Shown piece after piece: positions 52,839 through 61,410 of a stretch of 64,000 bases of DNA. The position numbers were made by a program, and so were the translations under genes. Below the pieces are notes generated by a model. It was not told the origin of the DNA. It made no database searches and saw nothing but the letters and a program-made list of their open reading frames with translations. The first letter of the stretch is position 1, and every line of letters starts with the position of its first letter. This DNA is from Microbacterium sp. MYb62 (GTDB lineage: Bacteria; Actinomycetota; Actinomycetes; Actinomycetales; Microbacteriaceae), in NCBI RefSeq assembly GCF_002979475.1, contig NZ_PCOY01000002.1, positions 62,001-126,000 of the forward strand, in the 5' to 3' direction.

Positions 52839-53638
52839 CCCGCACCTACGTCGTCACCGGTTCGGCATCCGGCATCGGAGCCGCCACCGCCGAACTTCTT
52901 CGCACCCAGGGACACAGCGTGATCGGCGTCGATCTCGCCGGCGTGGAGGTCGCCGGCGACCTGTCGACGCCCGAGGGCCGCATCGCCGCCGCGGAGGCGG
53001 TGCGCGCGGAGACCGACGGCGGCATCGACGCGATCATCGCGTGCGCGGGCATCGCCGCGCCGATCGCCAAGACCATGGCCATCAACTACTTCGGCGTCAC
53101 CGACTTCCTGACCGCGCTGCTGCCGACCCTGCGGCTGGCGGACCAGCCGCGCGCGGCCGTCGTGTCGTCGATGGCCTCGTTGCAGCCGGTGTCCGCCGAG
53201 CTCGTCGATGCCGCCCTGGCCGGTGACGAGCCCCTGGCGCTGCGGATCGGCGACCAGCTCGCGGCCACGCCGGAGGCGGGGTTCCTGAACTACTCGTCGA
53301 GCAAGCGGGCACTCTCCCGCTGGGTGCGCAGAGCGTCCGTGTCCGAGGCGTGGGCCGGCGCCGGCATCCCCCTCAATGCGGTGGCTCCCGGCACGGTCAC
53401 GACGGCCATGACCGCCGGTCTGCTCGCGAGCGCCGAGGGTCTGGCGCAGGTCGATGCCGCCGTGCCGATGCCGCTGAACTACCACCAGCCGGCATCCTCG
53501 ATCGCCGAGCTGCTCGTGTGGCTGACGAGCCCGGTCAACACCCATATGGCCGGCCAGACCATCTACTGCGACGGCGGGGCGGATGCCGTTCTCCGCGGCG
53601 ACGACATCTGGTCCTGGAACGACGCTCCGCACGCCTGA
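52835..53638 (+). CDS. Short-chain dehydrogenase/reductase
   Basis: The 267-residue SDR starts with the cofactor motif TGSASGIGAATAELL, a NAD(P)-binding GVDL strand, the AGIA strand end and the active-site YSSSK (Tyr and Lys) at about residue 157. A catalytic Ser lies in VVSSMAS. The overall pattern resembles 3-alpha-hydroxysteroid dehydrogenase-type SDRs with a long substrate loop (LQPVSAELVDAALAGDEPLA). It probably metabolises the compound sensed by the MarR regulator. A GGAGGA ribosome site precedes the ATG. Confidence 0.92.
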   Translation: MTRTYVVTGSASGIGAATAELLRTQGHSVIGVDLAGVEVAGDLSTPEGRIAAAEAVRAETDGGIDAIIACAGIAAPIAKTMAINYFGVTDFLTALLPTLRLADQPRAAVVSSMASLQPVSAELVDAALAGDEPLALRIGDQLAATPEAGFLNYSSSKRALSRWVRRASVSEAWAGAGIPLNAVAPGTVTTAMTAGLLASAEGLAQVDAAVPMPLNYHQPASSIAELLVWLTSPVNTHMAGQTIYCDGGADAVLRGDDIWSWNDAPHA

Positions 53639-53651
53639 CGCGCACGACGGC

Positions 53652-53682
53652 GAAGGCCCGGTCCCCGGAGGATCGGGCCTTC
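53652..53682 (+). terminator. Terminator of the MarR/SDR operon
   Basis: GAAGGCCCG at 53652-53660 pairs with CGGGCCTTC at 53674-53682, followed by a pyrimidine run (TTCCTCCC). It lies 14 bases after the SDR stop. Confidence 0.75.
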
Positions 53683-53707
53683 TTCCTCCCCCGGGGCGCG
53701 TCCGTTA

Positions 53708-53862
53708 TTTTGAATGACTCAAAACAACGTGATACTGTCGGAGGGAACCGGACGGCCCGATCGTCTTTCCCTCCGTCGACAGCCGACAGCTCTCAGGGAA
53801 GGTGCCTGGCCGGCAGAACGCGCGCCGTTCATCGGGGGCATACCGCCCCGAGGCGTGTTCTG
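53708..53862 (+). promoter_or_regulatory. Promoter palindrome and structured 5' leader
   Basis: TTTTGA at 53708-53713 and TCAAAA at 53719-53724 form a palindrome in an AT-rich patch, unusual for this genome. A GATACT -10 follows at 53731-53736. The predicted leader of about 190 bases has a hairpin CGGAGGGAA 53739-53747 with TTCCCTCCG 53767-53775, and a second one CAGAACGCGC 53814-53823 with GCGTGTTCTG 53853-53862 enclosing GGGGC/GCCCC. This suggests regulation at both DNA and RNA level of the gene at 53931. Confidence 0.5.
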
Positions 53863-53930
53863 CGCGCCCAGACGCGAACACGGATGCACCCGCATCCGAC
53901 GGTGCCCGGAGACAGAGGAAGGAACCACTG

Positions 53931-54197
53931 ATGGAGGAGAACCGAACCGGCTGGAAGCCGAACCCGGTGTTCAGCTCGATGCCGCACTCGATGGGCCGAG
54001 GCTCGCGCGAGGACATCGTGTGGGAGGCTCTCGACCGCGTGAGCGGCAAGCCGGCTCCGACGATGGGCGACGTGCAGGCGGCCATGGGCAACGAGGCGCA
54101 GATCCGCCTCGTGCACGACGTCATCCGGGCCTACCTCGACACGCACGACCTCCGCGACCTCCGCGATCTGGCTGCGCGCGCCGGTGGCGCCTCATGA
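53931..54197 (+). CDS. Small hypothetical protein, first of a pair
   Basis: The 88-residue protein is hydrophilic and mostly helical (GRGSREDIVWEALDRVSG; EAQIRLVHDVIRAYLDTHDL). It has no TM segment. A GAGGAAGGA ribosome site precedes the ATG at 53931. It overlaps the next gene by four bases. I do not recognise a family. Its long leader and AT-rich palindrome suggest it is conditionally expressed. Confidence 0.6.
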   Translation: MEENRTGWKPNPVFSSMPHSMGRGSREDIVWEALDRVSGKPAPTMGDVQAAMGNEAQIRLVHDVIRAYLDTHDLRDLRDLAARAGGAS

Positions 54198-54496
54198 GGG
54201 CGCGGTCAGGCCGGCCCGAGCTGACCCTGCACGTCCAGCCCGTCGAGCTGTGCCGCACGCCGCCGAGGTCGCGCAGGGACGATCAGTTCGTCGCCCAGCT
54301 CGGCTCGGTCGCCCTCGGCAGCACCTCGTACCTCGTCGGACGAGAGGGCCAGAGCGTTCCCGAGTGGATCGTGCTGGACTACGCCACCGGCGGTCATGAG
54401 CGGATCTGGCGTCGGACACGGCCCCATGCGGACGGCGTGCTCGCGTACGCCCTCGTCGAGGACGACTCCTCGAACGGATACGTCACCGTCGCCTGA
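54194..54496 (+). CDS. Small hypothetical protein, second of a pair
   Basis: The 100-residue protein begins in an ATGA overlap with the preceding gene. It is basic and beta-rich, ending DGVLAYALVEDDSSNGYVTV. No domain is recognised; the pair of small overlapping genes with a regulated leader could be an uncharacterised two-component module of the toxin-antitoxin or regulatory type, but nothing specific supports this. Confidence 0.5.
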   Translation: MRARSGRPELTLHVQPVELCRTPPRSRRDDQFVAQLGSVALGSTSYLVGREGQSVPEWIVLDYATGGHERIWRRTRPHADGVLAYALVEDDSSNGYVTVA

Positions 54497-54526
54497 GACG
54501 ATCCGCACGGCGCCCGTGCCGCGTCG

Positions 54527-56803
54527 TCAGCGCCCCTTCCGCCGTCCCGCCCACATCGCGCGAAGCGAGTCGGCCGCCCGGGAGGCCGCATCACCGAGCG
54601 GATCGTCGCTGACCATGTAGGTCCAGGTCGCGGAGGGCCGGCGCTGACGTGCCGCGGCGAGCGCGGCAGCGACGTCGACCGCTCCGGTGGCGGAGATCAG
54701 CCGCCGTGCGTCGGCGTAGGCACGATCGAAGAAGCCGTCGAACTCCGCGAGCGCCAGGCGGTGGAACTCATCCAGCGGATTCTGGCCGCCGAGCGCGCGC
54801 AGGTGGATGCCGTCGCGCACCGACTGCAGCATCTGGAGGTGCTCGCACCACACGTCGTCCAGGCTGAGGAGGGCGATCTCGCGCACCGCGTCCGTCACGG
54901 CGGGGTCGTCAGCCTCGAGACCCGGGATGTCCCCCATCCGCTCCCCCAGGAGATCGTCCGAGGTCGAGATGGTCCGCCGCTCTGCGAGGACGGTCTGGCG
55001 CTGCCTCGTGATCGCGCGGTTGTATCCCCACGTCGCACGATGCGCGTCGGCACGCAGAGCCTCGGAGATGTCCTGAGCAATGCGCACGATGCGCTGGCGG
55101 GCTCTGTCCGTGAGCGCGGCGGGGGAGTCGATCTGCGCGCGGATCGTCCTGGTCGCCGTCGTCACGATCAGATCGTCGTGGAGACTGCAGATGCGCACGG
55201 AGACACCAGGGTCGCCCTGCCTGCCGGCGCGTCCGCGCAGCTGCGCATCCAGCCGACGCGACGGATAGAGCCCGACCTGGATCACGGCGAGGCCGCCCCG
55301 CGCGGCGACGGCATCGTGGTCGGCGGCATCCGCACCGCCGAGGAGGATGTCGGTTCCACGTCCCGACATCTGCGTGGAGATGGTGACGGCGTCCCGCTCA
55401 CCGGCCCGCGCCACGGTCTGCGCCTCGGTCTCGTCGTTCTTGGCGTTGAGCACCCGCAGTTCCAAGCCGCGGGCGGTGAGCTTCGCCGCAACGGCCTCCG
55501 AGTCCGCGATGCTCTGCGTGCCGACGAGAACCGGCTGACCGAGGCCATGTCGGCGCTCCACCTCTGCGGCCACCGCGGCGAACACCTCATCCTCCGTGTC
55601 GAGGAGGAGGTCGGGCTCGTCCACGCGGGCCTGGGGGAGACGTCGTTCCACCCGACCGCACGGTACCTCGTAGAACTCGATGAGTTCATCCGCAACGGCC
55701 AGCATGGTCCCGCTCATGCCGGTGAGCGAGGGGTACTGCAGAAGCAGGTCCTGCACGGTCAGCGTGTCGAGGATGACGCCGGAGCCGCTGGCCTGCAGCC
55801 CCTCCTTCGCCTCCACCGCCGCATGCAGCCCGTCGGGCCATCGTTGGCCGTCGGCGATGCGTCCGCGGCTCGTGTTCACGAGTCGGAGCTCCCCGTCCTC
55901 GATCACGTAGTCGACGTCCCGGTGCATCAGCACCCGCGCGTGCAGCGCGAGGTTGAGCGCGGTGAGGGTGGGGATGTGCGCGGAGGCGTAGAGGTTCACG
56001 CCTCCCAGCCTGGCCTCGAGGGTGTCGAGCGCCTCGTCGGTGAAGCCGACGGTTGCTCCCTCGGCGTCGATGACGTAGTCGGCGCCTTCTGTCATGTTCC
56101 GGACGAAGGCGGCGGCCTGCGCCGTGTCACCCTCGTCGTGCGGCGTGCTCCCCGCGAGAACGAGAGGGACGATCGCCTCGTCGATCATCACGGCGTCGGC
56201 CTCGTCGACGATGGCCACGTCCATCCTCGGGTCCACCCTGTCGTCGTCACGGACGCAGAACCGATCGCGGAGCACGTCGTAGCCGACCTCGCTGACACTC
56301 GCATACGTGACTTCCGCACGATACGCCGCGCGCCGCTCCTCGGTGGTGCTGGCTTCCCCGACGGCCGCGACCTGTATGCCGAGCGCGGCATACAGCGGGC
56401 GCATCCACTCCGCGTCTCGCCTGGCGAGGTAGTCGTTGACCGAGATGACGTGCACGGAGCGCCCGGCGAGCGCATGCCCTGCTGCCGCGAGCGCGCCGGC
56501 GAGCGTCTTGCCCTCGCCGGTGTCCATCTCCACCGCGAACCCGTCGAGCATCGCAGCGGCAGCGCGCAGCTGCTCACGGAACGGGACGACCCCGAGGCCC
56601 CGGCTCGAGGCGTCCGCGGCGAGAGCGAGCGCTTCCGGGCGGGTGCCGTCGAACGCCTGTGCGCGGTGCAGGAACTCCGGCGACGAGAGGGACGCGAGGT
56701 CCGGCAGCAGCGAGAGCGCGGCGACCACCGACGGCTCGATCCCGGTGAACGAGACCGTCCCCGGCATGCCCACCGCCCGGCGCAACCACTTCGGCGTCTG
56801 CAT
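54527..56803 (-). CDS. secA2: Accessory Sec translocase ATPase SecA2
   Basis: The 758-residue protein has SecA motor motifs: Walker A MDTGEGKT at residues 93-100, Walker B/DEAD box VDEAD at 199-203, the SGRGTDILLGGADA motif and GRAGRQGDPG, with the preprotein-binding region between. It lacks the C-terminal zinc-binding tail of SecA1, matching the shorter SecA2 type. SecA2 exports a small set of proteins in actinobacteria and other Gram-positives. The wall-sorted protein gene directly upstream on the same strand is a likely client. Start ATG at 56803 has AGGAG nearby. Confidence 0.9.
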   Translation of the reverse strand: MQTPKWLRRAVGMPGTVSFTGIEPSVVAALSLLPDLASLSSPEFLHRAQAFDGTRPEALALAADASSRGLGVVPFREQLRAAAAMLDGFAVEMDTGEGKTLAGALAAAGHALAGRSVHVISVNDYLARRDAEWMRPLYAALGIQVAAVGEASTTEERRAAYRAEVTYASVSEVGYDVLRDRFCVRDDDRVDPRMDVAIVDEADAVMIDEAIVPLVLAGSTPHDEGDTAQAAAFVRNMTEGADYVIDAEGATVGFTDEALDTLEARLGGVNLYASAHIPTLTALNLALHARVLMHRDVDYVIEDGELRLVNTSRGRIADGQRWPDGLHAAVEAKEGLQASGSGVILDTLTVQDLLLQYPSLTGMSGTMLAVADELIEFYEVPCGRVERRLPQARVDEPDLLLDTEDEVFAAVAAEVERRHGLGQPVLVGTQSIADSEAVAAKLTARGLELRVLNAKNDETEAQTVARAGERDAVTISTQMSGRGTDILLGGADAADHDAVAARGGLAVIQVGLYPSRRLDAQLRGRAGRQGDPGVSVRICSLHDDLIVTTATRTIRAQIDSPAALTDRARQRIVRIAQDISEALRADAHRATWGYNRAITRQRQTVLAERRTISTSDDLLGERMGDIPGLEADDPAVTDAVREIALLSLDDVWCEHLQMLQSVRDGIHLRALGGQNPLDEFHRLALAEFDGFFDRAYADARRLISATGAVDVAAALAAARQRRPSATWTYMVSDDPLGDAASRAADSLRAMWAGRRKGR

Positions 56804-56879
56804 CTGATCTCCTGTCGCCCGTGGATCCCGCTCGGCCGTGACCGCGCGCGATTCGGAGCCCGTCGTTACGCGCGCTTTC

Positions 56880-56982
56880 GGGGATCGAGAACGGGCGCCG
56901 CGATCCCCACCTTCGCACACCTCCTCGGGTGCGTCGTCGGGCGTCTCGGACGTGCCGGAGGAGACGGACGAGCCCCCGGCAC
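56880..56982 (-). other. Two hairpins between the LATTG gene and secA2
   Basis: GGGGATCG at 56880-56887 pairs with CGATCCCC at 56901-56908, and GTGCCGG at 56952-56958 with CCGGCAC at 56976-56982. They may reduce read-through from the surface-protein gene into secA2 or set the secA2 leader. Confidence 0.4.
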
Positions 56983-57001
56983 CTCCTCGCGGGTCGTGAC
57001 C

Positions 57002-58861
57002 TCAGCGGGCGGATCGCCGCGTGACGTCCCGCGTCTGCGCAGCCCGGATGGTCGCTCGGCGCGTGAGGACGATGCCGGCGCCGACCATCAGCATCGCGAG
57101 GGCGAGGAGTGCGGCCATCGGTCCGGCGTCGCCACCGGTGGTCGCCAGTCCTGCCGTGGGAGGCCGCGGCGGATCGCTCGGCGGTGGCACGAGCGCGGCG
57201 GGGTTGGCGAGCTGCGCCGCGACCGTGGTCTCGGCACCGATCGTGAGCTGCGCACCGCCGCTCACCACCGTGACGCCCGGGCCGGAGAACACCGGCTCTC
57301 CCCACACGACGCCGGTGACAGGGGTCGCGGGGCGCTCGGTGAGTGTCACCACGGTCCCGACGGGAAGGTCCTGCACCGTCTGGGGTGCGCCGTCTGCGGC
57401 GAGCGCGAGACTCCCCGTGACCTGCCCTTCGTCGGTGGCGTAGGCGTATTCGACGACGAACGTGGCATCGCCCGGAATGAGGGAGGTCGCGTTCCCGGTG
57501 ATCTGCTTCGACACGGAGAACCCTCCGAACGCGGGCGGTGCGAGCGTGGTGGAGTTCGTGAGCTGGGCGGCGACGGTCGTGTCGTCGCCGATGGTGAGCT
57601 GCGCGGCGCCGTCCACGACCGTGACCCCCGCGCCGGCGAACACGGACGCCCCCCACACGACTCCGGCGACCGGCGTCGCCGGGCGCTCGCTGAGCGTCAC
57701 GACGGTGTCGACGGGAATGCCCTGCACCGACTGCGTCGTGCCGTCCGCAGCGAGGGTCAGCGAACCGGTCACCGGGCCTTCGGCCGTCGAGTAGGAGTAG
57801 TCGACGATGAAGCTCGCATCGTCGGGGACGAGGGAGGCCCCTTCACCGCTGATCGCCTTCGACACCGTGAACCCGCCGAGACCGTCGCCGTCACCGCCAC
57901 CGCCGGCGGTCGTCACGGTCAGGGTCGCCGTCGTCGTGGTGAAGCTCGACCCGGTGACGGTGTTCTCGAAGACGTCGCCGGTCTGCACGCCGGCAGGAAG
58001 CTGGGTCTGGTACTGCAGCCGGTAGAGGTGATCCGCCAGTGCCGGGGCAGCGAGCTCGAGGGTGAACGAGTTGGCGGTGTCCACGGTCAGCGAGTAGTCG
58101 GTCTCCGGGGTCAGCGTCGTGAACAGCGACGGGTCGAAGAATCCGCCGTTCCAGTCGGCGGTCGCGACGTGCCCGAGCCAGATCGTTCCCGGCAGCAGCG
58201 TGAGGCCCGGCGTGAAGGTGTCGACGATCGTGGGGTTCTGACCGGTCAGAAGGCTGCCGGGGACCCAGATGTACCACTCGATTCCGCCGTTGACGGTCTG
58301 CGACCCCGTCTTCAACGCGTCGGTCGGCACGGGATTCGGTTCCTGCGAGAGGATCCCCCCTCCGGGGATCTGGACGATGATCGGCACGCCTCCGCCCGTG
58401 GTGAAGGTGAGGGTGCCGTCCTCGGTGGTCTGCTCGGCTTTCACCTGGAAGAAGAGTGTCCCCTGCACGTTGTCATGCGTGGCCACGTAGTCGCTGAGTG
58501 TGCAGGCGATCCCGGTCGCGGAGACGGTGCACGTGCCGATGGTCGCGCCGTCCGGGTCCAGCATCTGGAACGTCGAGGAGATGCCGACGAGCTGAGGCGT
58601 CGTGGGGAAGCTCAACGAGAACGTGTCCCCCGGCTGCGCGGTGTCCGGCACCGCCCATGTCGCTTCGAGACGGATCGTGTCGTAGAGGTGGACCTGGCTG
58701 CTCGGCTCGACGATCGTCGCCGAGGTGATCGCATCCAACTCGGCGGCCTGGGCCGCGGCCGGTGCGACGAGGCCGATCAGCGTCAGCAGCGCAGCCGCGG
58801 CGATGGCGATGAGTCGGCGCCGCCCGGGGCGCGCATCACGAGGTCTGGTGTCGAGTCTCAC
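57002..58861 (-). CDS. LAXTG-sorted surface protein with two DUF5979-like repeats
   Basis: The 619-residue protein (GTG start with GGAGGGAAGAG upstream) has a signal peptide (RRRLIAIAAAALLTLIGLVA, cleaved near AQA-AE), an Ig-like collagen-binding-type N-domain to about residue 315, then two DUF5979-like modules with near-identical stretches (VVTLSERPATPVAGVVWGAS and VVTLTERPATPVTGVVWGEP). The C-terminus has LATTG at residues 572-576, a hydrophobic helix and a basic tail. LAXTG is the motif of class E sortases of actinobacteria. It is predicted to be covalently attached to peptidoglycan and may bind a surface partner. Confidence 0.85.
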   Translation of the reverse strand: MRLDTRPRDARPGRRRLIAIAAAALLTLIGLVAPAAAQAAELDAITSATIVEPSSQVHLYDTIRLEATWAVPDTAQPGDTFSLSFPTTPQLVGISSTFQMLDPDGATIGTCTVSATGIACTLSDYVATHDNVQGTLFFQVKAEQTTEDGTLTFTTGGGVPIIVQIPGGGILSQEPNPVPTDALKTGSQTVNGGIEWYIWVPGSLLTGQNPTIVDTFTPGLTLLPGTIWLGHVATADWNGGFFDPSLFTTLTPETDYSLTVDTANSFTLELAAPALADHLYRLQYQTQLPAGVQTGDVFENTVTGSSFTTTTATLTVTTAGGGGDGDGLGGFTVSKAISGEGASLVPDDASFIVDYSYSTAEGPVTGSLTLAADGTTQSVQGIPVDTVVTLSERPATPVAGVVWGASVFAGAGVTVVDGAAQLTIGDDTTVAAQLTNSTTLAPPAFGGFSVSKQITGNATSLIPGDATFVVEYAYATDEGQVTGSLALAADGAPQTVQDLPVGTVVTLTERPATPVTGVVWGEPVFSGPGVTVVSGGAQLTIGAETTVAAQLANPAALVPPPSDPPRPPTAGLATTGGDAGPMAALLALAMLMVGAGIVLTRRATIRAAQTRDVTRRSAR

Positions 58862-58998
58862 GGTCTCTTCCCTCCGCTTCGCCCTGCCCGGTCATCCGAT
58901 GACGGGCAGGAGACACTCCCCGGGATGATCATCCTCCCGTGCCCGCGATTCCGCCATAGCATCTCCGAAACCGGCTGGACGGAGGTGATCGGTCGGCG

Positions 58999-59034
58999 TG
59001 GGGTGCCCCGGAGGGGGAGAGGCGGGGCACCCCA
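58999..59034 (-). terminator. 12-bp hairpin upstream of the LATTG gene
   Basis: TGGGGTGCCCCG at 58999-59010 pairs perfectly with CGGGGCACCCCA at 59023-59034. On the minus strand it would end the transcript of the small gene at 59098-59358 and insulate the surface-protein gene. Confidence 0.65.
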
Positions 59035-59060
59035 CCAGGGCCACTCCCCAGCGGCCCCGC

Positions 59061-59092
59061 TTCTGATCCGTGATGCCAGATCAGGATCAGAA
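59061..59092 (-). terminator. Second hairpin immediately after small gene stop
   Basis: TTCTGATCC at 59061-59069 pairs with GGATCAGAA at 59084-59092, extended by TGAT/ATCA with one bulged base. It starts six bases after the stop at 59098-59100. Confidence 0.55.
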
Positions 59093-59097
59093 GACGT

Positions 59098-59358
59098 TCA
59101 CGGCACCCTCCCCTCGCCGTCGATCTCCCGGATCACTCGCGCGATCGCGCGGATCCCGTCGGGCGAGACGGGGAAAGGCAGGCCAGACATCGGAGCCCAC
59201 GGCGTCGTCGCGGCGTCGATGGCCGCGTCGTATTCGGCGATCGCGGCCTCGTAGGCGGCCCGTTGCGATGCCGAGAGCGCCTCGACCTGCTCGCGCGTCA
59301 GTCCCCAGTCCTGCAGTGCCATGCCTGCCCCAGCCGAATACTGCGGGGTCCGCCCCAT
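59098..59358 (-). CDS. Small hypothetical protein
   Basis: The 86-residue reading frame ends DGIRAIARVIREIDGEGRVP and is helical in the middle (REQVEALSASQRAAYEAAIA). It is closed by a hairpin right after the stop. The start could be ATG 59358 or ATG 59322 (74 residues); neither has a clear ribosome site. No family is recognised. Confidence 0.5.
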   Translation of the reverse strand: MGRTPQYSAGAGMALQDWGLTREQVEALSASQRAAYEAAIAEYDAAIDAATTPWAPMSGLPFPVSPDGIRAIARVIREIDGEGRVP

Positions 59359-59525
59359 CGGCCCCGATGTGCGACAAGGATCCTCCTCCGCAGCCCGCCT
59401 GGCAAGAGCAGTCGCCGACATCGGCGAAGGCCGAACGCGGGGTGCGATGACGCTGTCGGATAGCGTGAGGGGGCGACCTGCGTCGCATGCTCCTCCCTCG
59501 TCGAACGTCGAAAGCGTGGTCCCCG

Positions 59526-60503
59526 GTGAACGTGCACGTCGAGGTCGTCGATCCGCGGAACGTCCCTCGCCTCCTCCGGTGGAACGGCATCCTGCGTGAC
59601 GGTTTCGCGGTGGGCCGCCGTCACGTATGGTCCCGCAGCGACGAGGCGACGTGCGCGCAATTCCGCGAGCCGCACCCGACCCGCGTCGCGGTCCTGCTCC
59701 TCGCCGAGATCGACGGCGTTCCTGTCGGCGCGGCCGAGGGGCACGTGCGCCCCGGCGAACCCGCGGATGTCGAGATCGCCGTCCTCGAGGGCTTCCGGCG
59801 CCAGGGGGTCGGGGGAGCGCTGCTGAACGCCCTGCGCGCGAGGCTGCGGAGCGTCGCCACGGTGATGCGCGCCGAGACGTACTCCGACGCCGGCGTCGAC
59901 TTCGCCCGTTCCGAAGGACTGACCGTCGGCATCCGTGAAGGGCGGCAGGTGCTGGGCCTTCCGCTGTCGGCGCATGCCCTCGCCGCGCTCGGCTCCGCGC
60001 CGGCGGATGTCGATCTGCTCTCCTGGTCAGGACGGTGCCCCGAGAAGGTCGTCGAGAGCTGGGCTCTGCTCCGATCCCGAATGGCGGACGAGGTGCCGAT
60101 GGGCGATCTGACGCGCACGGCCGTGAGCGCCGAGGTCGAGGCCGTCCGCCGGAACGAGCAGCGCATGCACGACCAGGGCTACACGCTGGTGCGCAGTCTG
60201 GCGCGGGTCGAGGGAGAAGCCGTCGGCTACACCGAGATCCTGCTCTCGCGCGCCGACCCGGAGATCGCGTTCCAGGACGACACGTTCGTCGAGCAGCACG
60301 TCCGCGGCCGTGGCATCGGGCGCGCACTGAAATCAGCCAACCTCCGCCAGCTCATGCGTCTGCCCGAGAGCGCCGACTCGCGGTTCGTGCAGACCTACAC
60401 GTCTCTGACGAACGAGCCGATGCTCGCGCTCAACAGGTCCTTCGGGTTCGAGGACATCGACGTGCTGACGATCCTCGAAGGCCCCCTGGAGGAGTCCTCC
60501 TGA
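59526..60503 (+). CDS. Tandem GNAT domain acetyltransferase
   Basis: The 325-residue protein has two GNAT folds. The first, about residues 10-140, has the acetyl-CoA motif VLEGFRRQGVGGALLNALRA. The second, about 165-320, has DDTFVEQHVRGRGIGRALKS and FGFEDI. Such tandem proteins include mycothiol synthase and many antibiotic or small-molecule acetyltransferases in actinobacteria; the substrate is unknown. The GTG at 59526 is selected because it lines up with the usual N-terminus; ATG at 59487 would add 13 residues. Confidence 0.82.
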   Translation: MNVHVEVVDPRNVPRLLRWNGILRDGFAVGRRHVWSRSDEATCAQFREPHPTRVAVLLLAEIDGVPVGAAEGHVRPGEPADVEIAVLEGFRRQGVGGALLNALRARLRSVATVMRAETYSDAGVDFARSEGLTVGIREGRQVLGLPLSAHALAALGSAPADVDLLSWSGRCPEKVVESWALLRSRMADEVPMGDLTRTAVSAEVEAVRRNEQRMHDQGYTLVRSLARVEGEAVGYTEILLSRADPEIAFQDDTFVEQHVRGRGIGRALKSANLRQLMRLPESADSRFVQTYTSLTNEPMLALNRSFGFEDIDVLTILEGPLEESS

Positions 60504-60512
60504 CGCCTCCGT

Positions 60513-61307
60513 TCACAGGGCCGGGATGGCACCGGATATCTGAAGGATCGGAAGGATGATCGCGGGCGACGACATCGTGATGTTCACGATCCAGTGGGCG
60601 ATGACCACGGGAAGGAGTCGCCCTTGCCTCCGCACGATGATCGCCGCGCACAGACCCCACACGGTGAAGGCGAGGAAATAGATGAGCATCCCCGGCACGG
60701 TCGCCGCGAAGAGGATGTGCTGAGCGCCGAACAGGAGTGACGTCGTGACGATCGCCGCCGCCACACTCCAGCGCGACGCGATCCCGTCCAGGCCGTATCC
60801 CCGGAAGACGAGTTCCTCCGTCGGCGCGTTGATCAGCATGAACGGCACCACCGCGACGAGCGAGATCACGAGCAGTACCACCGGGTCCATGCGGACGGAC
60901 GAGGCGGGATCGAAGAAGATCGTCGCGAAGGCGGAGGGTGCCTCGCGGCCGTAGAGAAGGAACACCGTTCCCGTCACCACCGCCATGAAGGGCACGTTGA
61001 GCACGAAAAGCCAGAGCAGTCCCCAGAGCACGTCTCGCCCGACACGCCCTCTCCGCACCCCGAGCGCAGCACCGAGCGACACTCCCTGCTCCCGGAGGAA
61101 CCTCCGCACCAGCACGAGGCAGAGCACGTTCACCGGCACGAGACCCAGCGTCGCCCACATCGTGTTCGGCGGGAAGGCATCGACCCCGGTCGCCGCCCGG
61201 ACGACGAGCCACATCCCGAGCGTCACGACGACGACCGATCCCAGGCGCACGGCCAGCAGCACCCAGGCGCGACGGAAGGACTGCATCCGGGGCATCGCCT
61301 CAGCCAT
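60513..61307 (-). CDS. CPBP family intramembrane metalloprotease
   Basis: The 264-residue protein has seven or eight helices and the CPBP motifs: APTEELVFRGYG (Glu-Glu plus Arg), a second motif FGAQHILF and a third IVRRQGRLLPVVIAHWIVN with His. These are the metal and catalytic residues of the CAAX-protease/bacteriocin-processing family. Bacterial members have been linked to immunity and membrane protein turnover; the role here is unknown. The start ATG at 61307 is preferred; ATG at 61346 would extend it 13 residues without a ribosome site at a workable distance. Confidence 0.85.
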   Translation of the reverse strand: MAEAMPRMQSFRRAWVLLAVRLGSVVVVTLGMWLVVRAATGVDAFPPNTMWATLGLVPVNVLCLVLVRRFLREQGVSLGAALGVRRGRVGRDVLWGLLWLFVLNVPFMAVVTGTVFLLYGREAPSAFATIFFDPASSVRMDPVVLLVISLVAVVPFMLINAPTEELVFRGYGLDGIASRWSVAAAIVTTSLLFGAQHILFAATVPGMLIYFLAFTVWGLCAAIIVRRQGRLLPVVIAHWIVNITMSSPAIILPILQISGAIPAL

Positions 61308-61410
61308 CGCCCGAGCCACTCCGAAGACGTGAGCGCATGGCGTCATCTTCTCACGGCGCCCGATCGTCGGTCAGGCCACGCCTGGCCGGCCCGGGCCGGT
61401 GGCGGTTGGC

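Noticed and set aside
54761..59254. A 1497-codon open frame on the plus strand
   Set aside because: It lies opposite secA2 and the LATTG gene, spans their intergenic gap, is Arg/Gly/Asp-rich without domains, and is a GC-rich antisense shadow.
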